Shown here piece after piece: positions 1-9,544 of a stretch of 64,000 nt of DNA. Under the pieces are notes generated by a model that saw only the letters and a program-made list of their open reading frames with translations, ran no database searches and had not been told where the DNA came from. Made by a program: the position numbers and the translations under genes. How positions within the stretch are numbered: the stretch's first letter is position 1; each line of letters opens with the position of its first letter. This stretch comes from JAZKBN01 sp040388605 (GTDB lineage: Bacteria > Bacteroidota > Bacteroidia > Cytophagales > Flexibacteraceae). The stretch spans positions 73,707 to 137,706 of the forward strand of contig JAZKBN010000040.1 of assembly GCA_040388605.1 (NCBI GenBank), given 5' to 3'.

Positions 1-82
1 ATGAAACACGAATCTACACTTTTTATTATTAAATACACATCCTGCCTGAATTATACCTATCCTCTCCCTTTCATATTTTCCC

Positions 83-90
83 TATCTTTG
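83..90 (+). promoter_or_regulatory. Putative -7 promoter element for aspS
   Basis: TATCTTTG fits the Bacteroidota -7 consensus TAnnTTTG. No good TTTG -33 box is visible about 20 bases upstream. It lies about 70 bases before the chosen aspS ATG. Confidence 0.5.
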
Positions 91-157
91 CGCCCTGTTT
101 TCCCTGAACACCATCCCCGCTATCCCGTTGGGGCCATGTGAACAGACTCAATTATAT

Positions 158-1915
158 ATGCTCCGTACACACACCTGCGGCGAACTGCGTTTGCAGAACG
201 CCGGCACCCCGGCAACCTTATGCGGCTGGGTTCAGCGTATCCGCGATAAAGGCGGCCTTGTTTGGATTGATTTGCGTGATCGCTATGGCATTACGCAGCT
301 CATACTTGATGAAAGCTACAGCTCAGCCGAGCTCGTGGCCCAGGCCCGTACCCTCGGTCGCGAGTTCGTGATTTCAGCAACCGGAACCGTTATTGAGCGC
401 ACAGCCAAAAACGCCAAAATACCCACCGGCGAGGTGGAGCTGAAAATTGAAAGCATCAGCCTGCTGAACGCTGCCAAATTGCCCCCCTTCCTGATAGAAG
501 ACGATACCGACGGCGGAGACGACCTCCGCATGAAGTATCGCTACCTTGATTTGCGCCGCACCCCGGTGCGTAAAAATCTGGAGCTGCGCCACCGCCTGAT
601 GCAGGAAACCCGCCGCTATCTCGACGGACAAGGCTTTATGGAGGTGGAAACCCCCGTACTCATTAAAAGCACGCCTGAAGGCGCCCGCGATTTCGTGGTG
701 CCGAGCCGCATGCATCCGGGTGAGTTTTACGCCCTGCCCCAAAGCCCCCAAACTTTCAAGCAATTGCTCATGGTAAGCGGTTTCGACCGTTATTTCCAGA
801 TAGTAAAATGCTTCCGTGATGAAGATTTGCGTGCAGATCGTCAGCCTGAATTCACGCAGATAGACTGCGAAATGTCGTTTGTGGAGCAGAACGATATTCT
901 TGACATGTTCGAGGGTCTGATTAAGGTTATCTTCAAAAATATTAAGGGCATTGATCTCCCTGAATTCCGTAGGGTAGATTATTCATGGGCTGCCGAAAAC
1001 TACGGCTCTGATAAACCCGACCTCCGTTTCGGCTTCCCCTTCAAAAACCTGACGGGTATTGCCAAAGGCAAGGGTTTCCCCGTTTTCGATAATGCGGAAG
1101 CAATACTTGGCATAGCCTGCACAGGCGCTGCCGATTACACCCGCAAGCAGCTTGACGAGCTTACCGAGTTTGTTAAAAAACCGCAGGTAGGCGCAAAAGG
1201 ACTCGTTTATGTTCGCTATGCCGCCGACGGAACTTTGAAAGGCAGCGCCGATAAATTCTACTCTGAAACCGAGCTGAAAGCCTGGGCCGATGCCATGGAC
1301 GCCAAACCCGGCGACCTCATACTGATACTTGCCGGCGACGATGCCAAAACCCGCAAAGCCCTCAACGATCTTCGCCTCGAGATGGGAACCCGCCTCGGCC
1401 TGCGCGATAAGGATAAGTATGAAGTGCTTTGGGTTTGCGATTTCCCTTTGCTCGAGTTCAACGAGGAGGAAAACCGCTGGTTTGCCATGCACCACCCCTT
1501 CACTTCGCCCAAGCCCGATGATATTGCCCTCCTTTACACCGACCCCGGGAAAGTACGCGCCAATGCTTACGACCTCGTGATTAACGGCGTGGAAGTAGGC
1601 GGAGGCAGCATACGTATTCACGACCGCGGCCTGCAGGAAGAAATGTTTAAGCGCCTCGGTTTTACCGATGACGAGGCCCGTCGCCAATTCGGCTTCCTGA
1701 TGGATGCTTTTGAATATGGTGCGCCACCGCACGGCGGACTCGCCTTTGGTTTCGATCGCCTTTGCGCATTGCTTGGCGGCTCCGACAGTATTCGTGATTT
1801 TATTGCCTTCCCGAAAAACAACTCGGGCCGCGATGTAATGATAGATACCCCTTCAACAATTGCCGATGCACAGCTTAAGGAACTGGGAATCGGTGTTACA
1901 GAGCAGAAGAAATAA
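158..1915 (+). CDS. aspS: Aspartyl-tRNA synthetase
   Basis: Charges tRNA-Asp with aspartate in the cytoplasm (class II aminoacyl-tRNA synthetase). The 585-residue product has the usual bacterial length and order: an N-terminal OB-fold anticodon domain (about residues 1-105, beginning [11 protein letters not shown]), the class II core with motif 2 around [18 protein letters not shown], a bacterial-type GAD insertion in the middle, and motif 3 near the C-terminus ([15 protein letters not shown]). The frame stays open upstream to a TTG at 128, but the ATG at 158 matches the family start and lies about 70 bases after a TATCTTTG promoter element. It stands alone and is followed by a hairpin terminator. 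Whether it is discriminating or non-discriminating cannot be told here, although this long GAD-containing form is usually the discriminating one. Confidence 0.97.
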   Translation: MLRTHTCGELRLQNAGTPATLCGWVQRIRDKGGLVWIDLRDRYGITQLILDESYSSAELVAQARTLGREFVISATGTVIERTAKNAKIPTGEVELKIESISLLNAAKLPPFLIEDDTDGGDDLRMKYRYLDLRRTPVRKNLELRHRLMQETRRYLDGQGFMEVETPVLIKSTPEGARDFVVPSRMHPGEFYALPQSPQTFKQLLMVSGFDRYFQIVKCFRDEDLRADRQPEFTQIDCEMSFVEQNDILDMFEGLIKVIFKNIKGIDLPEFRRVDYSWAAENYGSDKPDLRFGFPFKNLTGIAKGKGFPVFDNAEAILGIACTGAADYTRKQLDELTEFVKKPQVGAKGLVYVRYAADGTLKGSADKFYSETELKAWADAMDAKPGDLILILAGDDAKTRKALNDLRLEMGTRLGLRDKDKYEVLWVCDFPLLEFNEEENRWFAMHHPFTSPKPDDIALLYTDPGKVRANAYDLVINGVEVGGGSIRIHDRGLQEEMFKRLGFTDDEARRQFGFLMDAFEYGAPPHGGLAFGFDRLCALLGGSDSIRDFIAFPKNNSGRDVMIDTPSTIADAQLKELGIGVTEQKK

Positions 1916-1956
1916 CTGTCAGTTAAAATAATTTCACATTCCTGAAATATTTCCTG

Positions 1957-2010
1957 AACCGCCTGTATGTGCCTAAAACCTCGTTTTTGGGCCTTCCGGG
2001 CGGTTTTTCT
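1957..2010 (+). terminator. Probable terminator after aspS
   Basis: Arms AACCGCC (1957-1963) and GGCGGTT (1999-2005) can pair around a 35-base loop and run into a T-rich tail (TTTTTCT). It starts about 40 bases after the aspS stop codon. Confidence 0.5.
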
Positions 2011-2196
2011 TACATGTAACTTACATGATTTTGGTATGCCCCATTATATATTGTGCTAACAGGTATTGACATATTACATTTATAGGAATATATTTTGGCA
2101 AATTAGCAGGGAATTAAGTCCGGGTGCTGCTTTACGGGCGCATTTGGCCTGCAAAGGAGCACAGTAATTTTAATACACGATTAACACCTACAAAGC

Positions 2197-3627
2197 ATGG
2201 CTAAGCTCAAGAACATTATTAAGCAACTATCGGCACACGATTTTCAAACCCTCTGCGACCAGTTGCGGGCCGGGAATGCCGAAAAATCTGCCCTGCTGCT
2301 CCGCTTCATCCGCGAACGCCAAATGAGCGACGAGAAGATAATGAAAGAGCTTGATGTGAACACCAACGCTTATTATACCCTTCGCTCCCGCCTGAACCAA
2401 AAGATTGAGGAATACCTTTTGCAGCAGATGGAAAACCCCCGCACCGACCTCCTGAAAAAGGTGGCCAACATCAGCGAGGTGGTTTTTACCAAGAAGCGGG
2501 CTATTGCCATTGCCACCCTCAAAAAGCTTGAAAAGGAGCTGCTTGATTACGACTTGGCCAACGAGCTTACCGTGGTTTACAAGAACCTCAAAAAGCTGCA
2601 CATTAACTCACCCGACAGTTTCAGCTACTCGCAGCTGTACAACCGCCACGTGGCCTATATGCTGGCCCTGGATAAGTGTGAGGACCTTCTCGCCGATTAC
2701 TTTAAAAAGTACGGCAGCTACCTGCTTACCGGCAACGAGATAGAAAAAATGGAGCTCGACCTGCTCAAACGCGAGCTCGATAATGTCTGCAAGTTGTATG
2801 ACAGCCACCGCCTGTATGTGTACCGCCATTGCGTAGGCATCTTCCACCGCTTTTTTGTTGATACTGCCGAGAACGAAGAAGATGAGGCCGTTGAAGACAT
2901 ACTCGCCAACGTAGAAAAAACCTTTGAAACCTATTACCTCGATTCGGTTTACTATAACCTGAAACCCGTGTTCGAGTACCTGAAGCTGGAGTATTATACC
3001 CACTACAAGGTATGGCGCAAAACCGAAAAGTACTTTGAGGAGGTGAACGAGAATGCAGCCACCCTTTTGAGCAATTACAGCCTCTACACCTTCCCTGCCG
3101 GCTTCCTGCTCACCAAGCTCGACCGTGCCATACGTACCGAAACCGAAGGCAGCCTGTACGTTGAAAACAAGGAGATTTTCGAGGAGTTTGAATGCGATGT
3201 GAACGATGTGCCCAAATACCTCATTTACGTTTGCTACCGTGCCCTCAGCTGCTTTTTCGCAGGTAAGTACGATGAAGCCCACCGTTACCTGAACGGCCTG
3301 CTCAACGATTTAAGCCTGAAGCGTTTCCCGCAGGCGCTTATAGAGGTAAAGCTGCTGCTCACCCTGCAATACTGCCTCCTGCGCGATTTTGAGCTCTTTA
3401 ACCAAAGCGTAAACAGCATACAGCGCCAGATTCGCCTGCTTAACCAGGGCGACGATCATTCAACGCTCTTTATAAAGCTGATGAAAACGGCCATTACCGA
3501 AACCCGCCCGGGTAAAGCTGCCAAAATTAAATCTATGGCAGAAAAAATCAGGGCCAAAGGAGTAGGTCATTTCTCCCCGATTATGATAATCTGCTCGGAT
3601 GATCGGTTTTTGGAGAAGATGGTTTAA
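2197..3627 (+). CDS. Uncharacterised helical protein
   Basis: The 476-residue product is not recognised as a named family. It has no signal peptide or membrane segment, so it is probably cytoplasmic. It is rich in Leu, Lys, Glu and Tyr and reads as almost entirely alpha-helical. The first 80 residues (MSDEKIMKELDVNTNAYYTL) could form a small winged-helix or HTH-like unit. The rest, with repeated aromatic-helical segments such as LYNRHVAYMLALDKCEDLLADY cut into shorter helices, recalls a TPR-like superhelix. Codon use matches the core genes. An AraC regulator starts 12 bases after its stop, so the two may be co-transcribed. A protein-interaction or regulatory role is only inference. Confidence 0.8.
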   Translation: MAKLKNIIKQLSAHDFQTLCDQLRAGNAEKSALLLRFIRERQMSDEKIMKELDVNTNAYYTLRSRLNQKIEEYLLQQMENPRTDLLKKVANISEVVFTKKRAIAIATLKKLEKELLDYDLANELTVVYKNLKKLHINSPDSFSYSQLYNRHVAYMLALDKCEDLLADYFKKYGSYLLTGNEIEKMELDLLKRELDNVCKLYDSHRLYVYRHCVGIFHRFFVDTAENEEDEAVEDILANVEKTFETYYLDSVYYNLKPVFEYLKLEYYTHYKVWRKTEKYFEEVNENAATLLSNYSLYTFPAGFLLTKLDRAIRTETEGSLYVENKEIFEEFECDVNDVPKYLIYVCYRALSCFFAGKYDEAHRYLNGLLNDLSLKRFPQALIEVKLLLTLQYCLLRDFELFNQSVNSIQRQIRLLNQGDDHSTLFIKLMKTAITETRPGKAAKIKSMAEKIRAKGVGHFSPIMIICSDDRFLEKMV

Positions 3628-3639
3628 AATGCGTGAATA

Positions 3640-4410
3640 ATGACTGCCGAGGCTCATATACCTTCTGCGTTATTAAGACCTTTTATCAAGGCTTACCTGA
3701 TCATAGAGAGCCGCGAGGAATTGGTGAATAGGGTATTGCCCGACACTTCGCTTGTAATAGCATTCCGGTTTAAAGGGCAGGTTAATTATGTAACCGAAAA
3801 TAATTTGGAGGCATTGCCGGGTTCAGTTATTTCAGGTTTAAGAAAATCTGTCAGGCTGATTAATTACCTTGATAATTCGGCAACATTTTTAATCAGGTTT
3901 AAGGAAGCAGGCGCAAAGGCATTTTTCAGGGAGCCGATGCACGAACTTTTTGAGGAGAGCGTTTCGCTCGATACTTTTATATCAGGGCATGAATTATCGC
4001 TGATTGAGGAACAGTTGGCCGAAGCGGATAATAATCTTCAAAGAGTAGCTGTGATTGAAGCGTTTTTGTTGTCGAAACTCTGTAACAATAATCCTGACAG
4101 GCTGGTTGCAGCTGCCGTACAGAAGATTCATTCCGCAAGCGGGAGCATTAAAATTCAGGAGCTTGCCAAATCACTTTTTATAAGCCATGATGCTTTCGAA
4201 AAACGTTTCAGACAAACGGTAGGTACTTCACCGAAGCAGTTTGCGTCACTAATCAGGATGAATTCGGTTATCAGTAATACAGGTCGGGAATCATTTTCAG
4301 ACAAGGTGTTTGATGCCGGGTATTTTGACCGGTCGCATTTTAACAAGGAATTTAAATTGTTTACCGGGCAAACCCCTACCGATTTTTTTAAAGCAGGCTT
4401 ATACTGGTAA
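3640..4410 (+). CDS. AraC-family transcriptional regulator
   Basis: 256-residue DNA-binding regulator. The C-terminal third holds the two AraC helix-turn-helix units: the first in IKIQELAKSLFISHDAFEKR and the second in the stretch ending FDRSHFNKEFKLFTGQTPTD, the family signature. The N-terminal part (about residues 1-140, beginning PSALLRPFIKAYLIIES) resembles the small ligand-sensing domain common in Bacteroidota AraC proteins (DUF6597-like). The ATG sits 12 bases after the preceding gene, and a YCII-like exported protein follows 68 bases downstream behind its own promoter-like element. That neighbour is a plausible target, but this is inferred only from adjacency. Confidence 0.9.
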   Translation: MTAEAHIPSALLRPFIKAYLIIESREELVNRVLPDTSLVIAFRFKGQVNYVTENNLEALPGSVISGLRKSVRLINYLDNSATFLIRFKEAGAKAFFREPMHELFEESVSLDTFISGHELSLIEEQLAEADNNLQRVAVIEAFLLSKLCNNNPDRLVAAAVQKIHSASGSIKIQELAKSLFISHDAFEKRFRQTVGTSPKQFASLIRMNSVISNTGRESFSDKVFDAGYFDRSHFNKEFKLFTGQTPTDFFKAGLYW

Positions 4411-4450
4411 AATCAATGATTTTTTACAATCACCGGGTTTAAGGGCCTCT

Positions 4451-4458
4451 TAATTTTG
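4451..4458 (+). promoter_or_regulatory. Putative -7 promoter element for the YCII-like gene
   Basis: TAATTTTG matches TAnnTTTG, 20 bases before the ATG at 4479. It would give a very short leader. No clear -33 TTTG is present, as could happen for an activator-dependent promoter next to an AraC gene. Confidence 0.5.
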
Positions 4459-4478
4459 CATCAACAACATGAAGAACT

Positions 4479-4958
4479 ATGAAATCACTAATTAGGCAAT
4501 GCAGTTTTGTTTTAGGCTTGCTGTTCATCAGCGCCTCATTCTTTTCCCAGGCAAAAGAAAACCAAACATCAGCCAAATTACCAAAAGTAAAAATGGAAAC
4601 CCCGAACTCGGAACTTAAAGAGTATATTTTACTGGTCCGTGTACCGCTCAGCTACGGGCCTGAACAGGCAAAAGAAGTACGTGAGCAATGGAACGCCTTG
4701 CTTGACAAATGGAAAGCCGACGGTACTTTTATTACAAGCTATGTTTACCCATCAGATGGCTATTTGGTAACAGGGGCAGAAAAATCGGTAACAAAGGAAA
4801 GTTATACGGCAGGCAGTTTTAAGCTTGTAAGTAACATGATTTTGAATGCGCCTAATTATGAAGCAGCATTGGAATTGGCGAAAAAATGCCCGGTGCTTGC
4901 GCAGGGCGGGGTAATTGAGGTGAGGGAGATTCAGCCGAGGGTGAAGACAGGGAAGTGA
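4479..4958 (+). CDS. Exported YCII-related domain protein
   Basis: 159 residues: an N-terminal signal peptide (about residues 1-25, ending SFFSQA) followed by a YCII-related alpha/beta domain, seen in EYILLVRVPLSYG, the central WNALLDKWKADGTFI and the C-terminal CPVLAQGGVIEVREIQP. YCII domains are ferredoxin-like folds found in small enzymes and stress proteins, mostly of unknown reaction. The export signal is less usual for the family and suggests a periplasmic role. It lies directly after an AraC regulator and convergent to the PAP2 gene. No specific substrate can be assigned. Confidence 0.8.
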   Translation: MKSLIRQCSFVLGLLFISASFFSQAKENQTSAKLPKVKMETPNSELKEYILLVRVPLSYGPEQAKEVREQWNALLDKWKADGTFITSYVYPSDGYLVTGAEKSVTKESYTAGSFKLVSNMILNAPNYEAALELAKKCPVLAQGGVIEVREIQPRVKTGK

Positions 4959-5001
4959 GAAAGGTAAGCCTGGAAGGTGTTGAATATATTGACTTGTTTT
5001 A

Positions 5002-5028
5002 TGTGATAAATCACAGTTTTTGTTTTTT
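5002..5028 (+). terminator. Possible weak terminator
   Basis: A short TGTGA/TCACA hairpin followed by GTTTTTGTTTTTT lies 43 bases after the YCII-like gene. The stem is only 5 bp, so the call is weak. Confidence 0.3.
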
Positions 5029-5120
5029 AACAGGTTGCTATACAGGTTTTTACTAAAGTGATGCTTTCGTGATTCAATACTCGGTTTCACTTGGGTTATT
5101 TGTTTTGAATCACCTGGCCT

Positions 5121-5924
5121 TCACCTCCAGCCATTCCAAACCAGCCCAATCCCCTTGGCCCCGCCCTGCATAACCGGGTAAAAGCTGATTGATTTCCTGC
5201 CCCACCTGTGCCTGTGCGTTAAGTAGGCCACTTGCGCCGATAGGATGCCAACCCCCGCCCCGGCAAACACATCCGATTCCCAGTGCCTGTTATTCACCAT
5301 TCGCAGGCCTGCCACACCTGCAGCCATGGTATAAGCTCCTATACCATACCAAGGGCTTCTGTTCCGTGTTTCTTTGTAAACAATGGTTGCCGCCATAAAT
5401 GCCTGCGCAGTATGACCTGATGGAAATGAATACTGCCCGCCATCGGGCCGGGTAATATTGGTTAAGCGCTTGGTTATTTGAACAGTGGCATTGTCGAGAA
5501 GCTCAGCTTTAGCAATGAGCAGGAGCAGGTTTATGCCGTCGTTTTCGGTTTCAACTTTGAGCAGCTTTATAATGCCCAGCTCAAGGAATGGGGCGAATTG
5601 CAGGTAATTATCTATATGGTTTCTGTAATCAACAAACAGGTGCCGAACATCTGTTTTTGCACTGTAGCTGCTGTAAAAGCCATGGTTGTTTATGGTGCTT
5701 ATGCCGTATCCTATCAACACCACGGGCACAACCGAGGCCCTGAGCAATTTGCCTTTATACCATTTCCGGGTAGTATCTGTTTGTGCTTTTACACCGGGTT
5801 TTACCTGTTTTAAAGTATCTTCATTAACGGGTTGTATGATTAACGGCTTTTGGGAAAAGGTCGGGTGGTTGCTGCCCAATAAGAGCACCAAAATACTTAG
5901 CCGGAAATACTGATATAGATTCAT
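5121..5924 (-). CDS. PAP2-family phosphatase
   Basis: 267-residue membrane or periplasmic phosphatase of the type 2 phosphatidic acid phosphatase family, which removes phosphate from lipid phosphates such as phosphatidic acid or undecaprenyl diphosphate. The three catalytic motifs are visible: KRLTNITRPDGG (motif 1), YSFPSGHTAQAF (motif 2, PSGH) and NNRHWESDVFAG (motif 3, with the His and Asp). The N-terminus carries a signal-like hydrophobic segment (FRLSILVLLLGSNHPTFSQ), and the residues before motif 1 are probably partly in the membrane. It starts 17 bases after the BamA/TamA-like gene and is very likely co-transcribed with it, which suggests an envelope-lipid role. Lipid A or undecaprenyl-PP as substrate is inference. 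Confidence 0.9.
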   Translation of the reverse strand: MNLYQYFRLSILVLLLGSNHPTFSQKPLIIQPVNEDTLKQVKPGVKAQTDTTRKWYKGKLLRASVVPVVLIGYGISTINNHGFYSSYSAKTDVRHLFVDYRNHIDNYLQFAPFLELGIIKLLKVETENDGINLLLLIAKAELLDNATVQITKRLTNITRPDGGQYSFPSGHTAQAFMAATIVYKETRNRSPWYGIGAYTMAAGVAGLRMVNNRHWESDVFAGAGVGILSAQVAYLTHRHRWGRKSISFYPVMQGGAKGIGLVWNGWR

Positions 5925-5941
5925 TTTTCTATTATTTAAAA

Positions 5942-7786
5942 TTAAAACCTCCCCACCAACCCGAAATGCACCTTGCTCGTATTAAATCCCAGCTTCTGCG
6001 AATTGGTTCTGCCCAGGGCATAAGTAAAGCTGAATACCCCTGCCGGGGTTGAAAAGCTGATGCCTGCCCCTATGCCTGTGGGACTGTCGGTAAAATTGCT
6101 GCCGGGGGCTTTATAGCGATAAATGCCCTGGTCGGCGAAGAGCAGTAGGTAGCTTGTTTCCTCAATAAACCAGCGCAGCTCTGCCGTGGCTATGGCGTAT
6201 TGCGATGCAAAGAAGAAGTTTTCGTTAAAGCCCCTGAGCGTGCTCAGCCCGCCAATCCGGAAGAGCTCGTTGCGCAGGGGCAGGGCAGTAGCGAGCAGTC
6301 CGCCGCTGAGGCGGGTCAGCAATACGCCCTGCTTGCCGAGTGGGGTGTAATGCTCAATATTGGCCTTGCTGAAAAAGCGGGTATCGGAAATACGTATGGT
6401 GTCATAAGCAGCTTCGGGAATGCCGGGCAATTTTTGCAGGGTCTTGGTACCAATGCCGACCTCTAAATACCGCTTCATGCCGCTGTGCGGATACAGGAAA
6501 TCGTTGGTTGAATTGCCTTCATAGCTGAGCCCGTAACTTTGAATATTATACCCCGAAATATCGGGCAGGGTAGAGCCCTTTACTGCCGCCGGGGTGGTTT
6601 GCCTCAATATAACCGATGCATTCTGCTCGGCAAAAACGCCCAGCTTTTCACCGCCTGCATAAGTCCAGGCAAGGCTGAGGCGGGAACGGCGGTTCAGGAA
6701 AGTGGTATCTTCCTTCAAAAGGTAAAATGTACCAGTTGCCTCCAAGGGGGTACCAAGAAGGGCCGGGTGGGTATAGCTTACATCAAGCTTTTGGCTGCCT
6801 TTCTTTATGCTTTGCCAGCTCAGGTTCAGGGCTTTGCCGCTTTGCAACAGGTTATTCAGCTTCAGGTTTATCTCACCGGTAATAAGCAGTGCACCCTGTC
6901 CCTGCTCGTTGGGCAGGAAACCTATGATGCCGTCGGCCTGGTTGGCGTTGCGGTTTTCAGCAGAAAGTATGGGGTATGCGCGGTTGTTGCTGAAAGTAAG
7001 GCGCATGGGCCCTGTAACTTTCAGCCAGGGCAGGCTGCGCAGGTATTTCTCGGCGTATGCCAGGTTGCTCTTGTTGAATGCTTCACCGGGCCTCAGGCGC
7101 AGGAGCCGGCTCATGAATTTACGCTTCACCTTCAGGTTGCCAATAATGGCCAGGCTGTCCCAAACCACGTATGGGCCGGGCTTGTAATTAAATGCGGCAT
7201 CAAGCTCTGCATCTTTGCCGGAATTATTTACCTGCATAGAATCCAGCCGGAGCGATGCAAATGGGTAACCGCTGTTTTCTGCCGAAGTTAAAATACGATC
7301 ACTAAGCCTACCCAAATCAGAAGGACTAAACAGGTTGCCGGTGTGTTTGCGTTTTCGCAAACCTGTTCCGCTAAGCACTTCCGGGGCCAGGTTGCCCGGG
7401 CGGAGGCCGGCCCATCGGTACTGTAAGCCGGGTATGATGGTAACTTTTAAAGTATCGGGCTTACCCGGCTTTAATGCTTGCCGATTTTGCAAACTGTCGG
7501 CCGAGGCTGTCAGAAAACCTTTATCCTGCAGGTTGCGCAGCCGGGCGCTGATTGCGGCTAATGCTGTTTCTTTATCAGGGTGTAAGGTGCTTTGCTTTTT
7601 AGTTCCTTCGTTTATAAAAAGCAAAACAGCCCGCTCTTTCTTAGCGGCAGTCAGCGTATCGGCGGGAGCCGATGCTGTTTTGGGCATATTAGGTTTCAGG
7701 CTGTCGGCCGGGCTTTGGGCAAACAGTAAAGCGGGCAGAAACAGCAGCGCGAAAAAAATAAACAGCCATGCGCACTTTGTTTTCAT
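5942..7786 (-). CDS. BamA/TamA-like outer membrane protein
   Basis: 614 residues with a signal peptide (LFIFFALLFLPALLFAQ), a periplasmic POTRA-like region (about residues 60-290; RLRNLQDKGFLTASADSLQN and the following beta-rich segments) and a C-terminal 16-strand-type surface-antigen barrel. The barrel contains RIGGLSTLRGFNEN, the Arg-Gly-Phe motif typical of the Omp85 family, and ends in Phe (HFGLVGRF), the outer-membrane insertion signal. It is shorter than housekeeping BamA (about 800 residues, five POTRAs), so a TamA-like or other Omp85 accessory role is more likely. It leads a two-gene unit with the PAP2 phosphatase. Confidence 0.88.
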   Translation of the reverse strand: MKTKCAWLFIFFALLFLPALLFAQSPADSLKPNMPKTASAPADTLTAAKKERAVLLFINEGTKKQSTLHPDKETALAAISARLRNLQDKGFLTASADSLQNRQALKPGKPDTLKVTIIPGLQYRWAGLRPGNLAPEVLSGTGLRKRKHTGNLFSPSDLGRLSDRILTSAENSGYPFASLRLDSMQVNNSGKDAELDAAFNYKPGPYVVWDSLAIIGNLKVKRKFMSRLLRLRPGEAFNKSNLAYAEKYLRSLPWLKVTGPMRLTFSNNRAYPILSAENRNANQADGIIGFLPNEQGQGALLITGEINLKLNNLLQSGKALNLSWQSIKKGSQKLDVSYTHPALLGTPLEATGTFYLLKEDTTFLNRRSRLSLAWTYAGGEKLGVFAEQNASVILRQTTPAAVKGSTLPDISGYNIQSYGLSYEGNSTNDFLYPHSGMKRYLEVGIGTKTLQKLPGIPEAAYDTIRISDTRFFSKANIEHYTPLGKQGVLLTRLSGGLLATALPLRNELFRIGGLSTLRGFNENFFFASQYAIATAELRWFIEETSYLLLFADQGIYRYKAPGSNFTDSPTGIGAGISFSTPAGVFSFTYALGRTNSQKLGFNTSKVHFGLVGRF

Positions 7787-7838
7787 ATTTCAGCTTTCCG
7801 CAGCTTAAAGCTAAGCAAAAACCTCGGCACGGGTATGC

Positions 7839-8171
7839 CTAATTACTTTTCATGACCTTTGTGTTAGGTTTTGGTTTACGCGCGCTGAGCAGGTAAACCA
7901 GGTAAATAAAGTTCAGGGGCATAACAAGCAGCGCCAAAATAAAGCTTGCATACCTGGTTATATAAACTGCGGGATGCTCGCCCTGCAATGCGCCAATAAA
8001 AAACTTCATGGAATACATGCCCAATACAGCCCCGTATGTGAGGCAAGACAATGATGCCATGTTAAAAAACTGCAACACCTTGGCCGGCCTGCTGAATGCC
8101 TTACCGCTGAGCGCAAAAGCGCTGCAGGCACATAACAGCAACACGGGCAGGTAATAATACAGGGTATCCAT
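7839..8171 (-). CDS. Small membrane protein
   Basis: 110 residues with about three hydrophobic segments: residues 3-22 (LYYYLPVLLLCACSAFAL), about 35-58, and about 72-92 (SFILALLVMPLNFIYLVYLL). It ends in a basic tail (KPKPNTKVMKSN). No family is recognised. It lies between the pfkA terminator and the BamA-like gene on the same strand, 52 bases from the latter, so it could be the first gene of that unit. Confidence 0.65.
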   Translation of the reverse strand: MDTLYYYLPVLLLCACSAFALSGKAFSRPAKVLQFFNMASLSCLTYGAVLGMYSMKFFIGALQGEHPAVYITRYASFILALLVMPLNFIYLVYLLSARKPKPNTKVMKSN

Positions 8172-8200
8172 AAAAACGGGTTGTTTTAGGTACTTAACGC

Positions 8201-8234
8201 AAAACGGGGTACCCGTTATTAAACCGGTACCCCG
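8201..8234 (-). terminator. Rho-independent terminator after pfkA
   Basis: A perfect 9-bp stem, CGGGGTACC (8205-8213) with GGTACCCCG (8226-8234), is followed on the minus strand by TTTT (8201-8204). It starts 28 bases after the pfkA stop codon. Confidence 0.75.
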
Positions 8235-8261
8235 AACAGGATGCTTTATTAATTTCGGCGC

Positions 8262-9233
8262 TTAAACGCTCAATATATTTACCAGCCTGATAAGGTCAGG
8301 GTGAATGGGCTTATTCTTGGTTATGCATTCTTTAAACGATGTGTACACCACCTCGTTATTAATAATGCCGGCCATTACGTTTTTGCGCCCGTTTACAAGG
8401 CCTTCAACCGTTGCCACGCCCAGGCGGCTGGCAAGTATGCGGTCATAAGCCGTTGGCGGACCGCCGCGCTGCACGTGCCCAAGCAGCGTTACCTTAATAT
8501 CGCCGTAAGGAATATGGGCTTTTACTTTTTCGGCAACAATGTTAGCGCCGCCTTCTTCGTCGCCTTCGGCAACTACAATAATGCTGCTGGTCTTGCTGCG
8601 GTTCCAGCCTGATTTCAGGGTATCAATCACCTCTTCAATGCTGGTGGCGGTTTCGGGTACCATAACCAATTCAGCGCCGCCGCCAAGGCCGCTCTGTATG
8701 GCTATATAGCCTGAATCGCGACCCATTACTTCTATGAAGAAAATGCGGTCGTGGCTGTCGGCCGTATCACGAATTTTATCTATGGCATCAAGGGCGGTAT
8801 TTACCGCGGTATCGAAGCCAATGGTGTAATCGGTGCCGTAAAGGTCGTTATCAATGGTGCCGGGGGCGCCAACGGTGGGTATGCCGAACTCGTTAAAAAA
8901 TATCTCGGCGCCGGTAAATGTACCGTTGCCGCCAATGGCCACAAGGCCGTCGATGCCGTAATTCTGGAGGTTGGTGTAGGCGCGCTTACGGCCTTCGTAC
9001 TCCATAAATTCCATACTGCGGGCGCTCTTTAAAATGGTGCCGCCTTTCTGCACTATGTTGCTGACAGAATGCGACTCCATGCGGAAAATGTCGCCTTTAA
9101 TCATGCCGTTGTAGCCGCGCCGGATGCCATACACTTCCAGGCCATAAAATACCGCCGTACGCACAACTGCGCGTACACAGGCATTCATTCCCGGCGAGTC
9201 GCCTCCGGAGGTAAATACAGCAATTCTTTTCAT
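8262..9233 (-). CDS. pfkA: 6-phosphofructokinase
   Basis: Phosphorylates fructose 6-phosphate to fructose 1,6-bisphosphate, the committed step of glycolysis. The 323-residue length is that of the classic bacterial enzyme. Visible signatures are the nucleotide loop TSGGDSPGMN (residues 8-17), the catalytic loop GTIDNDLYGTDY (from about 125) and the sugar-binding segment FIEVMGRDSGY. One oddity is that the Mg-binding GGDGS of E. coli PfkA reads GGNGT here (residues 101-105), with Asn in place of Asp103. The Gly that follows argues for ATP instead of pyrophosphate as donor. It is transcribed alone, divergent from thrC, and ends in a strong hairpin. Confidence 0.93.
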   Translation of the reverse strand: MKRIAVFTSGGDSPGMNACVRAVVRTAVFYGLEVYGIRRGYNGMIKGDIFRMESHSVSNIVQKGGTILKSARSMEFMEYEGRKRAYTNLQNYGIDGLVAIGGNGTFTGAEIFFNEFGIPTVGAPGTIDNDLYGTDYTIGFDTAVNTALDAIDKIRDTADSHDRIFFIEVMGRDSGYIAIQSGLGGGAELVMVPETATSIEEVIDTLKSGWNRSKTSSIIVVAEGDEEGGANIVAEKVKAHIPYGDIKVTLLGHVQRGGPPTAYDRILASRLGVATVEGLVNGRKNVMAGIINNEVVYTSFKECITKNKPIHPDLIRLVNILSV

Positions 9234-9544
9234 GGTAGGGTGGTATAGGTAAACGAAGCCGCGTTAGTATCAGGCCGCAATATCTGAATTTTTCCGGTGG
9301 CAATTAACCATTATGCTGTAAAGCCTGCCCCTGAAATCAATATTTTCTTTTAAAATTGCAGGCAAAGTATCGGTTATGGGCAGTTTCCGGCCCGCCACCG
9401 ACAAAAAAAATCGCATTAAAGTCCTAATTACATTGGCTGCAAAGCTGTTTTGCCCAATTATACCCACCTTTGCTCCTGTTGCCTCGTGTTTATTATTTCC
9501 CTGTTAAATAAGCCCGGCCTTTATGCAAGGCTAAATATTCATAT
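9234..9544. other. Divergent pfkA-thrC intergenic region
   Basis: 311 bases without a credible gene. It must hold the promoters of both divergent genes. A CACCTTTG sequence at 9465-9472 is one mismatch from the -7 consensus on the thrC side, but no matching -33 box is seen. No hairpin or riboswitch-like structure was recognised. Confidence 0.5.

Noticed and set aside
983..1732. 249-codon minus-strand frame within aspS
   Set aside because: It is the antisense shadow of a clear aspS; the codon pattern belongs to the plus strand.
6539..7291. 250-codon plus-strand frame within the BamA-like gene
   Set aside because: Shadow of the barrel gene; no recognisable protein family and Cys-rich noise.
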